NCBI RefSeq assembly: GCF_001046855.1
Contig: NZ_HF570958.1
Location: 162,282 to 226,281 of the forward strand
Length of the DNA stretch: 64,000 bases
Source: Nostocoides japonicum T1-X7
GTDB lineage: Bacteria > Actinomycetota > Actinomycetes > Actinomycetales > Dermatophilaceae
Direction: 5' to 3'
Part shown: positions 16,737 through 25,082 of the stretch, piece after piece
Layout of the letters: each line of letters starts with the position of its first letter
Position numbering within the stretch: position 1 is the first letter of the stretch
Program-made: the position numbers and the translations under genes
Notes under the pieces: model-generated
Seen by the model: the letters and a program-made list of their open reading frames with translations, nothing else
Database searches by the model: none
Told to the model about the DNA's origin: nothing

Positions 16737-17621
16737 TCACGGTTGGAGCTCCTGGACGTGCTTGGCCAGCGCGTCGTACACGACGCGGGCCGACCGGGTC
16801 AGCAGGGAGCTCTCGCGTGTGCTGAGCTGGACCTTCAGGCCTTCGGACTCCCCGTCGATCGGGATCCAGACGATCTCGGCGTCGGCAGGCGGCGTCACGC
16901 GGATGCCGATCCCGACGCCGATCCCTTGGTCCACCATGAGCATCAGGTGGTACAGACTGGCGACCTGAGCATCCGACCGCGGTTCGACCAGCCGCGCATG
17001 CAGTACCGCCCACAGCGTGGTGCCCTCGTTCATGGAGACCAGCGGCAGCGGGGCGAGGTCGTCCCAGGTGATCGACCTTCGGAGCGCGAGCGGGTCGTCC
17101 CGGCGGACGTACACCCCGAGCGGCACGGAGAGCAGCGGTCGGCGAGTGACGCCCTTCGGCCGCACCGGCAGCGACGTCGTGACGAGTGCGAAGTCGATCT
17201 CACCCGCCAGCACCAGCTGCTCCAGGTGTGCCGAGGAGCCCTCCGATATGGCGATCCGAAGTCGGGGGTACTCACGACGCAGTCGCGAGATCACTGGGAT
17301 CACCGCCAAGGTCGTGGCCATCGGTGTCGTGCCGATCCGCACCGAACCGGAGATCGCGCCTGTGCTGTATGCGACGGCGGCATCGACGAGGTCACGCTGG
17401 GCGTCGACGAGCCGGATCGCATACGGCAGCAGCGCCTCTCCAGCGGTGGTGAGCGTGACTCCCCGCCGGGATCGCTCGATCAGCTGGAGATCGAGCTCTT
17501 CCTCGAGGCCGGTCAGCTGCTGCGCCAGCGACGACTGCGCGATCCCTGCTCGAGCCGCCGCCTGCCGCAGCGAGCCGCACCGAGCGACCTGGACGAAATA
17601 GCCGACCTTCTCCACTCGCAT
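16737..17621 (-). CDS. LysR-family transcriptional regulator
   Basis: A 294-residue LTTR of normal length. The N-terminal helix-turn-helix reads FVQVARCGSLRQAAARAGIAQ, SSLAQQLTGLEEELDLQLIER. The effector domain starts at SGSVRIGTTPMATTLAVIP and contains GIGVGIGIRV. ATG 17621 follows GGGAG and begins with MRVEKVGYF, as usual for the family. It probably controls the exported peptidase just downstream, or genes elsewhere. Confidence 0.9.
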   Translation of the reverse strand: MRVEKVGYFVQVARCGSLRQAAARAGIAQSSLAQQLTGLEEELDLQLIERSRRGVTLTTAGEALLPYAIRLVDAQRDLVDAAVAYSTGAISGSVRIGTTPMATTLAVIPVISRLRREYPRLRIAISEGSSAHLEQLVLAGEIDFALVTTSLPVRPKGVTRRPLLSVPLGVYVRRDDPLALRRSITWDDLAPLPLVSMNEGTTLWAVLHARLVEPRSDAQVASLYHLMLMVDQGIGVGIGIRVTPPADAEIVWIPIDGESEGLKVQLSTRESSLLTRSARVVYDALAKHVQELQP

Positions 17622-17817
17622 ATCAACTCCCACCCCGCTGACCGGCTCTGTCAGCACTCTTGGCGAGGCATGGTCGAACGGCCCGAGCAACAGTCTCGAT
17701 GATGTCAGGTCGCGCCGCGCATCGGTCGACCTGCTGCCGCAGGCGATCGCTTCGGTTCCGCGGACCACATCGGGCAGGACTCAGCGGGTAGCACTCCGTC
17801 CTGCAGCACCCAACGCG

Positions 17818-18588
17818 CTACCTGGGCGTCGCCTCGTGGGCCGTGCAGACATGACCAGCGGATGCCGGCCGCGCCACCCGGCCGAAGTGCACGACGGGTT
17901 CGGCGCGCACCTCAAGCCGGACTTGGCGAGTGAGGAACCCCGACGGCCAGCACGTGTCCGCGTCGACCACTGCACCGGCCAGCTGTGCTCCGTGCAGGTC
18001 GGCATTGCGCAACGTCGCGTTGCGCAGGTCCGCCTTCCGCAGGTCGGCACCGACGAGCGAAGCGTTGGCGAAGCTTGCGCCGTGCGCGTTCGCGCCTCTC
18101 AGATCGGCGTTCCCGAGATCGGCGTACGACATGTCGGTGCTGTGCAACGTCGCATGCTGCAGGTCGACCCCGGCAAGGTCCGCGTCGCGCAGGGTCTTCC
18201 CGCTCAGATAGAACCCTTGCATGCTGTGGCCCGTGTAGTCGAAGCCGGTCAGGTTGTTCTGCAGGCTCACCGCGAGCCGAAAGGCTGCGTTGTCGCTGAG
18301 CTGGGCCTGTCGCGCGGCGGCCTGTTCGGCGTTGTCTGCCGCCTGGTTCTTGGCGTCGTCGATCGAGAGCTGGACGAAGAAGAGGGCGAGGGTCACCACC
18401 GCGCCGCTGATCATCCCAGCGCCGAGACCACGAGTGCTCTCCGATGAGGACTTCCACGTCATCAGCAGGATTCCGGCGGTGGTCAAGACGAGCAGGAGGA
18501 TGAGGGTGACCAGTCCCGGATGATGCTCGAACCAATACTTGAGGGGGTTCTCCGTTGACACCGATGCCGTCGACTCCACTCCGCGCAT
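17818..18588 (-). CDS. Membrane-anchored pentapeptide-repeat protein
   Basis: A 256-residue protein. Two membrane helices lie at about residues 17-43 (GLVTLILLLVLTTAGILLM) and 55-75 (GMISGAVVTLALFFVQL), then a short coiled coil. From ~125 to ~215 there are A(D/N)LxX pentapeptides (LRDADLAGVDLQHATLHSTDM and on), which fold as a right-handed beta-helix. After them comes a cysteine-containing tail. The repeat part is probably cytoplasmic. Function is unknown; related folds shield gyrase or scaffold proteins. ATG 18588 has AGGAGGAG upstream. Confidence 0.85.
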   Translation of the reverse strand: MRGVESTASVSTENPLKYWFEHHPGLVTLILLLVLTTAGILLMTWKSSSESTRGLGAGMISGAVVTLALFFVQLSIDDAKNQAADNAEQAAARQAQLSDNAAFRLAVSLQNNLTGFDYTGHSMQGFYLSGKTLRDADLAGVDLQHATLHSTDMSYADLGNADLRGANAHGASFANASLVGADLRKADLRNATLRNADLHGAQLAGAVVDADTCWPSGFLTRQVRLEVRAEPVVHFGRVARPASAGHVCTAHEATPR

Positions 18589-18791
18589 CACAGCTCTCCT
18601 CCTCAGAGACGTGAGACCTGCCCCTACGACAGGCCCAGTCATCGATGTGCTGGCCGGCAGGTCCCGAAGGCACCTGGCCGAGTCGGATCGGCGCGCGTCC
18701 AGTCAGCCTCAGCCGTCGGGCCGGATCACACAAGTGTCGACCGCAGGGAGGCACGGCGGCGGGCGGCCCGCCGCCGCATACCGCCCGTGGC

Positions 18792-19451
18792 CTACTGGCT
18801 CGATGACCGCAGCCACTCCAGAACGGCCAGGACTCTGCGGTTGTCGCCAGCGTCGGTCGTCAGGCCCAGTTCCTGCAGCAGATGGGCGATGTGTCGCTCG
18901 ACTGTCTTCACACTGAGATGAAGCTCGTCGGCGATGCCGACGTTCGAGCGGCCCAAGGCCATCTGCTCCAGCACCTCCCGTTCTCGAGCGGTGAGCCGAT
19001 CAACAGCGTTGCGCTGTCGGCCCTTGGTCAGTAGCCGGCGCACGATGCTCTCGTCGATGACGGTCCCGCCGCTGGCCACCCTGGCAAGAGCGTCGAGGAG
19101 CACGCCGAGGTCGTTCACCCGGTCCTTCAGCAGGTAGCCGATGCCGCTGGCGCACTCCTCCAGCAGTGTGGCGGCGTATGCGGTCTCGGCGTAGGTGGAC
19201 AGGACCAGCAGCCCCATGGCCGGGAACGACGACCGTGCCGCGATGGCGGTCCGGATCCCCTCGTCGGTGTAGGTCGGCTGCATGCGGATGTCGATGATCG
19301 CAGCGTCGGGAGCCTCGGCTGCGGATCGCAGCCGGGCCAGCAGCTCCTGCCCGTCGCGCGCCCGAAGGGGGACATCGACGGCGGCCGCGGACAGCAGCCT
19401 GGCGAGGCCGTCGCTGAACAGGAACGAGTCGTCGCAGATGGCCACCCTCAC
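18792..19451 (-). CDS. NarL/FixJ-family response regulator
   Basis: A 219-residue two-component response regulator. The receiver domain starts VRVAICDDSFLFSDGLARLL, with the phosphoacceptor Asp in AAIIDIRM and the conserved Lys in YLLKDRVND. The LuxR helix-turn-helix is LTAREREVLEQMALGRSNVGIA with VKTVERHIAHLLQELGL. GTG 19451 is the only start that fits the receiver fold; GGGGGA lies 5 bases upstream and it overlaps the stop of a small upstream frame (GTGA). Its partner is most likely the divergent histidine kinase at 20085. Confidence 0.92.
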   Translation of the reverse strand: MRVAICDDSFLFSDGLARLLSAAAVDVPLRARDGQELLARLRSAAEAPDAAIIDIRMQPTYTDEGIRTAIAARSSFPAMGLLVLSTYAETAYAATLLEECASGIGYLLKDRVNDLGVLLDALARVASGGTVIDESIVRRLLTKGRQRNAVDRLTAREREVLEQMALGRSNVGIADELHLSVKTVERHIAHLLQELGLTTDAGDNRRVLAVLEWLRSSSQ

Positions 19452-19657
19452 GGCATCCCCCGTTCGACCGCTGATGTTGCCGCTGGCCGACGTGCCGGTC
19501 GGTGGTTGCGTCCGTCGGTCAGGAAGGCACACCGAGATCGCGCCATCGTCGCATCGACGATCGCCACCAGCACACAGCGCGGAAGCTCCCGCCCGGCCTC
19601 GGAATCGCGGGCGGGGCTCGGCGGATGCGGTCTCGGCACCTCGTGCAGAGCCGTCAT
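19448..19657 (-). CDS. Small ORF translationally coupled to the response regulator
   Basis: A 69-codon frame starting at ATG 19657 behind a very good ribosome site (TGGAGGGAAGC). It ends in a TGA that overlaps the GTG start of the response regulator. The product is Arg/Ala/Pro-rich with a short hydrophobic stretch (CVLVAIVDA); I recognise no family. It could be a real small protein or a leader ORF that feeds ribosomes into the regulator gene. Confidence 0.4.
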   Translation of the reverse strand: MTALHEVPRPHPPSPARDSEAGRELPRCVLVAIVDATMARSRCAFLTDGRNHRPARRPAATSAVERGMP

Positions 19658-20084
19658 GCTTCCCTCCACCCTTGATCCAGGCAGCATCCACCCGCATCGG
19701 CCCGACGGTCCACCCGAGACAGTCCTCTGGTCCAGCGCCCACGTGGACAGGCAGGAGTCTGCGTGTGTGTCGACTTCATCATCGTCGCGGACCCTGCTCG
19801 CTCCTCGTAGGCCATAGCTGACATGTCGATGGTGTCCGGGCTCGTCGACCGGAATGCCGGACGCGCGGGTGCACGGGGCCATCCTTCGCGTGGGTGTCCC
19901 AGACCGGAAGAGGGATATCCCCCAACTCTTCACCGGTGTCGGTCCGGGTGCGAGGAGACAGTCCGAGGCGAGGAAGACCGCGGCTCGAAAGCGGCGGTCT
20001 CCTTGGGAGCGAGTTGTTCCTCCGTGACGGGAACTGCTGTCACTCGGGCCCCGGTGCGGGCATTCTGGAGGTATGCCGACGGGC
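19658..20084. other. Divergent control region of the first two-component system
   Basis: No convincing gene. It carries the 15-bp motif GAGGGATATCCCCCA at 19910-19924, flanked by GAAGAG (19907-19912) and CTCTTC (19926-19931) as an outer inverted repeat, with a perfect GGGATATCCC centre. Confidence 0.6.
19910..19924 (+). promoter_or_regulatory. Candidate response-regulator operator, copy 1
   Basis: GAGGGATATCCCCCA recurs with one difference upstream of the secreted-protein gene (24022-24036, minus strand). Its position between kinase and regulator genes suggests autoregulation by the NarL-type regulator. I saw no third copy in the window. Confidence 0.5.
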
Positions 20085-21812
20085 ATGTCACGACGCGTTC
20101 TGGCGATCGGCTGGATCACGGCCACGTCTGTCTTGGGTCTGTGGTCCGTGTGGCCTCGCATCGTCATGACGCACGGCCATGGGTGGGCTCGGCTGATCGT
20201 GGCCTTCTCCTTCGCGTTGTCGGCCTTGCTGCTGTCCGGGGAGCACGGGCAACGAGGCAACGCTCGACTGTTGTACGCCCTGACGATCGTCTACCTGCTC
20301 GACCAGCTCGGGTTACGGGACATCGGGCCGCTGGAGCCTGTCTCCATGCTCGCGGGCGGCTTCGTGACCGTCCTGGGCTTCACCGTCCTGCTGCGGTATC
20401 CGCTGGACGCACTTGACCGCTGGTCCGAACGTTTCGTCCTGACCTTGGCGGCCGCGGCGGCACTGCTTCAGGTCGCGCTGCTCGTCACCGGGCGGTGGCC
20501 ATGGGATCGGCTCGGCGTATCCGGTCTTCCGAGCGGACTTCCTCATCAGACACTCTTCACCGGCCTCTTCCACATCAAGACTGTCTGGGGAGCAGTCTCA
20601 TTCGTCGTCTTCCTCGGCCTGCTGATCCGTCATTGGCGGTCTCTGGTTCGCCTCGACCGTCGCACCATCACGCCTCTGATCCTCGCCGCGGTCGTCGTGG
20701 GGGCGCTCTCGATCGTCGACGCGGTAGCGAACATCGCCAGCGTGCCCGGCGCCCTGCTGATCGGTGAGGTGCGCGGATACAGCATCGCGCTGCTCGCCGC
20801 TGCCTTCGCGGCCTGCGCCCTGCGCAGTCGCCTGCAGCTCAACGCCATCGCCGGCTTGGCCGAGGACCTCAGACAGCCGGTCACAACGCGGCAGATCCGC
20901 GATGCGTTGCGGGACGCTCTCGCGGACGACAGCCTGGTCGTCCTGTTCTGGGTCGACGAGCACGCCAGGTACGTCGACGGAGCGGGTCAGCCCGTCGAGG
21001 TCCCGAGCCCACCGGGGCGACTCGTCTTCGAGGTCACCGACCGGGCTGGACGTCCGCTCGCCCTGTTGGTCACCGACCCGGCATTGGCGAAGCACGGCAA
21101 TGTCGTCGCGGCGGCGGTGCGGATCAGTGAGATGGCCCTGGAGAACGCCCGTCTCGAGGTCGGGTTGCGCACCCAGCTCCTGGTCGTGCAGGAGGCTCGA
21201 GAACGGCTGCTCCACGTCGGACTCGCACAACGCCGCCGGCTCGAGCGGGATCTGCACGACGGCGCTCAGCAGAGGCTTCTCGGCTTGGGGCTTCGCCTGG
21301 CCGCGATCGAGGCCACCGCCGACCAACCCGCCACCGTGGACGCCGTGAAGTCAGCGCGACAGGAGCTCCTGTTGGCCCTGGAAGAGCTGCGCGACCTCGC
21401 CCATGGCCTCTACCCCGCGATCCTCACCCAGGGAGGACTCGCTCCGGCGCTCGAAGACGCCACCGAACGACTGTCCCTCGATGTCACGCTGAACGTGCCC
21501 GCTCAGCGTTGGCACCCGGACGTGGAGAGCACGGCATACCTGATGGTGTGCGAGGCACTGGCCAACATCGTCAAACACGCAGGTGTCTGCAGCGCCACCG
21601 TCACGGTGACGAGCTTGGACCGCGACCTGGCCGTCTGCGTGGAGGATGACGGGAAGGGGTTCAGTCTCGACCAACAGGCCGACGCGCTCGCGGGGATGCG
21701 GGATCGGCTCGCCGCGCTGGGCGGCCACCTACGCATCACCAGCACACCCGGCAAGGGCACGCGCGTCGAGGCTCGGATCCCCGCCGCTGAAGGCGCACCC
21801 CGACCGGGCTGA
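20085..21812 (+). CDS. Membrane sensor histidine kinase (HisKA_3 type)
   Basis: About 575 residues. The N-terminal ~240 residues hold roughly seven to eight membrane helices, then a GAF-like region. The phosphoacceptor helix is RRRLERDLHDGAQQRLLGL (His near residue 390). The ATPase domain has an N-box (CEALANIVKHA) and G1 box (VEDDGKGFSL), ending PGKGTRVEARIP. This is the NarX/DesK-type family that pairs with NarL-type regulators, here the divergent gene at 18792-19451. An earlier in-frame ATG at 20073 lies only one base after GGAGG, so I prefer 20085, though spacing there is long. It may sense a membrane or hydrophobic signal. Confidence 0.9.
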   Translation: MSRRVLAIGWITATSVLGLWSVWPRIVMTHGHGWARLIVAFSFALSALLLSGEHGQRGNARLLYALTIVYLLDQLGLRDIGPLEPVSMLAGGFVTVLGFTVLLRYPLDALDRWSERFVLTLAAAAALLQVALLVTGRWPWDRLGVSGLPSGLPHQTLFTGLFHIKTVWGAVSFVVFLGLLIRHWRSLVRLDRRTITPLILAAVVVGALSIVDAVANIASVPGALLIGEVRGYSIALLAAAFAACALRSRLQLNAIAGLAEDLRQPVTTRQIRDALRDALADDSLVVLFWVDEHARYVDGAGQPVEVPSPPGRLVFEVTDRAGRPLALLVTDPALAKHGNVVAAAVRISEMALENARLEVGLRTQLLVVQEARERLLHVGLAQRRRLERDLHDGAQQRLLGLGLRLAAIEATADQPATVDAVKSARQELLLALEELRDLAHGLYPAILTQGGLAPALEDATERLSLDVTLNVPAQRWHPDVESTAYLMVCEALANIVKHAGVCSATVTVTSLDRDLAVCVEDDGKGFSLDQQADALAGMRDRLAALGGHLRITSTPGKGTRVEARIPAAEGAPRPG

Positions 21813-21872
21813 GCGTGGGTCAACGCAAGCGATGGGCCCGGCGAGGCCGATCCAGGGCCCCCCACCGGCTTG

Positions 21873-21910
21873 GTCGTCCTGGATTCCTGGCGGTGCCGCC
21901 GGGGACCGAC
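21873..21910. terminator. Possible bidirectional terminator between convergent genes
   Basis: Nested inverted repeat between the kinase (plus) and lectin (minus): GTCGTCC at 21873-21879 pairs with GGAC/CGAC near 21903-21910, enclosing GGCGG-TG-CCGCC (21889-21900). GC-rich stem, no T-run. Confidence 0.35.
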
Positions 21911-21932
21911 GACACGTGCCTCGCCCTCGCAT

Positions 21933-22850
21933 TCACCCCTGGAAGTGCCACTCCTGGTTGGCGCCGCCCAGACAGTCCCAGACGAAGACGTTCGCGCCGT
22001 CGGCGGTGCTGACACCCGATACGTCCAGACACCGTCCGCTGGAACGCAGGACGACGGCGTAGTCGTCCCTGCCGCTGTCGGCAGGCACAAAGCTCCACTC
22101 CTGGTTCGTCTGCGCCGCGCAGGGCATCTGCCTCACGTTGGCCGAGTTGTAGGAGCCGCCGTCGGCGACGTCGAGGCATTCCCCGCTGTTCCGTGCGACC
22201 AGCTGGAAGTAGCCGTTGCGAGAGGGCCGAGGGGTCCACTGCTGGTTCGTCGTCCCATGGCAGGTCCACTGCTGGATGTTTGTTCCCGCCGCGGTCCCGT
22301 ATCCGGTGACGTCCAGGCACTTGCCGCTGTGCGCGGCAACCATCTCGTGAACGCTGTACTGCGAAGCAGGCGACCCGGAGTCGTCACATGTTGTGTAGTT
22401 GGCGCCGAAGGCGCCCGACCCGTTGCCATGCACGTTGTCGTTCACCACGAACTGGACCGGCTCGGTGGTCGTTCCCGTGTTGGTGAGAGCACCGGTGCTT
22501 CCGATGTACTGCCAAGGGCCGGCGCCGACCCTGCCCACCAGGCTGTCCGCCCGTGCAGACGGCGCCGGGTAGCCCGCACCGCCGACCCAGGTGAACCCGC
22601 CCGGGCCGTTCAGCCCGATGAGCAGGTACCCCGCCCAGATCGCTCCGGCACCCTGCACGGCGAGGCTGCGGCCGGGAGTCAAGTAGGTTCCCGTTCCGAC
22701 GCCGCTCGAGCCCTCCGGCACGTTCACCGTGTTAGTGCCGCACAAGGTGACATCTGAGGCCATGGCGTGGGGGGCCCCGAGCATCCCTGCGCCACCCAAT
22801 GTCAGCACGGACGCGGCGACCGCCGCAGACAATCTGTCTCTGGGTCTCAT
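21933..22850 (-). CDS. Secreted lectin: LecA-like domain plus ricin-type beta-trefoil
   Basis: A 305-residue exported protein with a Sec signal (LSAAVAASVLTLGGAGMLGAPHAMAS). Residues ~40-155 resemble the LecA/PA-IL galactose-binding fold: WAGYLLIGLNGP, ARADSLVGRVGAGPWQYIG and VNDNVHGNGSGAF, close to the calcium-site loop of PA-IL. Residues ~165-305 are a ricin B-type trefoil (CBM13) with three repeats, each with GxCLDV and a QxW motif (IQQW/NQQW, NQEW, NQEW). It should bind carbohydrate outside the cell. ATG 22850 is preceded by GGTGAAGGA. It converges on the kinase gene. Confidence 0.85.
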   Translation of the reverse strand: MRPRDRLSAAVAASVLTLGGAGMLGAPHAMASDVTLCGTNTVNVPEGSSGVGTGTYLTPGRSLAVQGAGAIWAGYLLIGLNGPGGFTWVGGAGYPAPSARADSLVGRVGAGPWQYIGSTGALTNTGTTTEPVQFVVNDNVHGNGSGAFGANYTTCDDSGSPASQYSVHEMVAAHSGKCLDVTGYGTAAGTNIQQWTCHGTTNQQWTPRPSRNGYFQLVARNSGECLDVADGGSYNSANVRQMPCAAQTNQEWSFVPADSGRDDYAVVLRSSGRCLDVSGVSTADGANVFVWDCLGGANQEWHFQG

Positions 22851-23296
22851 GTCGTCCTTCACCTTCCTGTCGTCGAACCCCGGTGGTCGTGAGCGGGTCC
22901 CTGCCTGGCGCTGCCGCGACGAGCCGCAGGCGCAGACTCGATGCTGTACCGGATCCGCTCGTGAAGCGGGCCGCACTGCCGGTGACCCGACAACGGACAT
23001 GGCGGCGACGTCTGCCGTGGGCTGGGCCGATGTCGACCTTCGGGGGCGGTCCAGCGTGGGAGGGGCCTGTTCACCAGAGGAGTCCCAGCTGACGGGCCCC
23101 GGGAGGGTTGGCCATGGCCTGATGGGCGCCACTGACGCGTAGGGCACGAAGGACGCTCCACGATCCGGTGGCCTCGCCCCACTCAGGTGCTGCGATGGGT
23201 GCCACCGCGCTGGGTGCGCACGGTGTGGTCGACACAGGCACGACGTCCCCCGAGCAGGTGTTGTGATGATGCGAGCCGCGCGGGGGCGGCTTGATC

Positions 23297-23332
23297 GGCC
23301 CTTGGCGCCCAGTCCGCTGGGCGCCAAGGGCC
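23297..23332 (-). terminator. Strong hairpin terminator after the small secreted protein
   Basis: Perfect 15-bp arms (GGCCCTTGGCGCCCA / TGGGCGCCAAGGGCC) with a 6-base loop, starting about 20 bases past the stop codon at 23353. The stem is very stable; there is no clear U-tract. Confidence 0.8.
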
Positions 23333-23352
23333 GCGTCCGGATTGGCGCCCGG

Positions 23353-23895
23353 TCAGCGCACGGCCGCCACGGGCACGGCCTCGACGACGGCCGAGCCGGC
23401 GTAGGTGCCCAGGCCGTAGTTGAAGGAGTTGCACACGACCGGGATCCGCTGCCCGGCGGTCACGGTGACGGTGTCGGTCATCGTGGCCGTGCCGTAGATG
23501 CCTCCGGTGCCGGGGTTGCCCGCGGTGCCGAAGACGCCGTCGTTGCCGCCGCCGGGGTAGGCGGCGCAGACGATCTGGTCATGGGAGGAGATGACGGCGG
23601 CGACCGTGGCCGTGACCAGGTAGGTGCCGGCCGGCAGGGGCGCAGTCTGGGTGAGGGTGGTCGGGCTGGACTGCGGCCCCAGGACCATGTCCTGGTTGAC
23701 GACCTTCCCCTGGTAGACCGCCGACAGCTTCGTCACCTTGGCCGCTTGGACGCCTGCCACGCCGGCTCGGTGACTCGCGTGAGCGCTCGCAACGGTCGCG
23801 GACGGAGACGCCGAGGCGAAGGTGGGGGTGAGGGTGGCGGTCGCGGCAACGGCGGCGATGGCCGCGCCGACCTTGATGGTGCTGCGCACATTCAT
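23353..23895 (-). CDS. Small secreted protein of unknown function
   Basis: A 180-residue protein with a Sec signal (STIKVGAAIAAVAATATLTPTFASA). The mature part is beta-rich: AGTYLVTATVAAVISSHDQIVCAAY, TMTDTVTVTAGQRIPVVCNSF, ending in a VVEAVPV strand. Two Cys in the mature chain could form a disulfide. It resembles small actinobacterial wall or spore-coat-like jelly-roll proteins, but I cannot name a family. ATG 23895 has AAGGG upstream. A strong terminator follows, and a motif shared with the two-component locus lies about 130 bases upstream. Confidence 0.75.
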   Translation of the reverse strand: MNVRSTIKVGAAIAAVAATATLTPTFASASPSATVASAHASHRAGVAGVQAAKVTKLSAVYQGKVVNQDMVLGPQSSPTTLTQTAPLPAGTYLVTATVAAVISSHDQIVCAAYPGGGNDGVFGTAGNPGTGGIYGTATMTDTVTVTAGQRIPVVCNSFNYGLGTYAGSAVVEAVPVAAVR

Positions 23896-24319
23896 GATGC
23901 TTGCCCTTCGGCTGGACCGGTCGTGCGGCCGGGATCTCGCTGTGCGTCCGGGGACGCGTTGACACAAGACAGCGTGCTCGGGACGCCGGTCAGGCGCCTG
24001 CATGCCTTCCCTACATGTGGGTGGGGGTTATCCCTCACCCTCCGGAAGACCAGGGCGGTTCAGAATATGGAGGTGATTCCCGTTGGAGCAGACGGTGGCG
24101 GCAGCGCTTGGGGCCCTGGACCTCCGCCCTTGCAACGGAGCGCGATCCATGGCGTCAAGCCATGCCGTCCCGTGGGTCGAATGGATGTGCTGACAGCCGA
24201 GTCCCTCATCGGTGTCGCTTCGGGTTGCCGTCGTTCGTGGTGTAGGTAGACGGTGGCCGGCAGGCCATCTCTGGAAGGGGGATCATGGCCGGGAACCCAC
24301 CTTCTGATCGGGAGACGTC
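23896..24319. other. Control region between secreted protein and peptidase E
   Basis: No coding frame with support. On the minus strand it holds GAGGGATAACCCCCA at 24036-24022, matching the two-component site. Nothing else recognised. Confidence 0.5.
24022..24036 (-). promoter_or_regulatory. Candidate response-regulator operator, copy 2
   Basis: GAGGGATAACCCCCA on the minus strand, 127 bases upstream of the secreted-protein start. It differs at one position from the copy at 19910-19924 and points toward its gene, as does the first copy toward the kinase. Confidence 0.5.
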
Positions 24320-24979
24320 GTGAAGCTTCTTCTCACGTCCGGGGGCGTGACGAACCCGAGCATCCGCAACGCGCTGGTGGACTTGCTGGGCAAGCCCATC
24401 GCTGCCTCCTCGGCACTGTGCATCCCCACGGCGCAGTGGGGGCACCCGATGTGTGGGCCCGGTTCGGTGCGCGGCATCGTCGCCGGCGAGCCCCCGTGGG
24501 GTGGGTTGGTGTCCTTGGGGTGGAAGTCCCTCGGCGTTCTCGAGCTCACGGCACTGCCCAGCATCGGCGAGGAACGTTGGCTTCCGTGGGTTCGCGACAC
24601 CGACGTCCTGCTGGTGGACGGCGGCGATGCGACCTACCTCTGCCACTGGATGAGGCGGTCCGGGCTGGCCGACCACCTGCCGACGCTGCCCCGGACGGTC
24701 TGGGTCGGAGTGAGCGCCGGCAGCATGGTGATGACCCCACGGATCGGTGACTACTTCGTGGAATGGCCCTTGGCGCAGGACGACAAGACCCTCGGCGTCG
24801 TCGACTTCTCGATCTTCCCCCACCTCAACGTCTTTCCCGGCAATACCCGTGCCGAGGCGGTGCCGTGGGCCGCCGAGATCGGGGGCGCGGCATACGCGAT
24901 CGACGACCAGACCGCTATCACGGTGGTGGACGGCCACGTCGAGGTCGTCAGCGAGGGGCACTGGATGCTGCTCTCGTAG
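24320..24979 (+). CDS. Peptidase E-like (family S51) serine peptidase
   Basis: A 219-residue cytoplasmic enzyme. Family S51 peptidases (PepE, cyanophycinase relatives) use a nucleophilic Ser in a GxSAGx elbow; here GVSAGSMV near residue 131. VDGGDATYLCHWM and FSIFPHLNVFPG supply the other conserved acid and histidine regions. PepE cleaves N-terminal Asp-X dipeptides; cyanophycinase substrates differ, and this sequence does not decide. ATG 24320 begins the first beta-strand (MKLLLTSGG). It is a single gene converging on an IclR regulator. Confidence 0.85.
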   Translation: MKLLLTSGGVTNPSIRNALVDLLGKPIAASSALCIPTAQWGHPMCGPGSVRGIVAGEPPWGGLVSLGWKSLGVLELTALPSIGEERWLPWVRDTDVLLVDGGDATYLCHWMRRSGLADHLPTLPRTVWVGVSAGSMVMTPRIGDYFVEWPLAQDDKTLGVVDFSIFPHLNVFPGNTRAEAVPWAAEIGGAAYAIDDQTAITVVDGHVEVVSEGHWMLLS

Positions 24980-25082
24980 CGGTCCACATCGCGTCATCAG
25001 CTCCACTCCATGGTCCTCCCGCACCTGCCGCAGACAGCGAGGATGACTGACGACGTGTGACGCAAAGACTGCGGTTTCGCGG

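Noticed and set aside
18000-18180. Tandem GTCGGC/GCAG-like periodic pattern, first taken for a CRISPR-like or direct-repeat array
   Set aside because: The 15-base period is the coding repeat of the pentapeptide protein.
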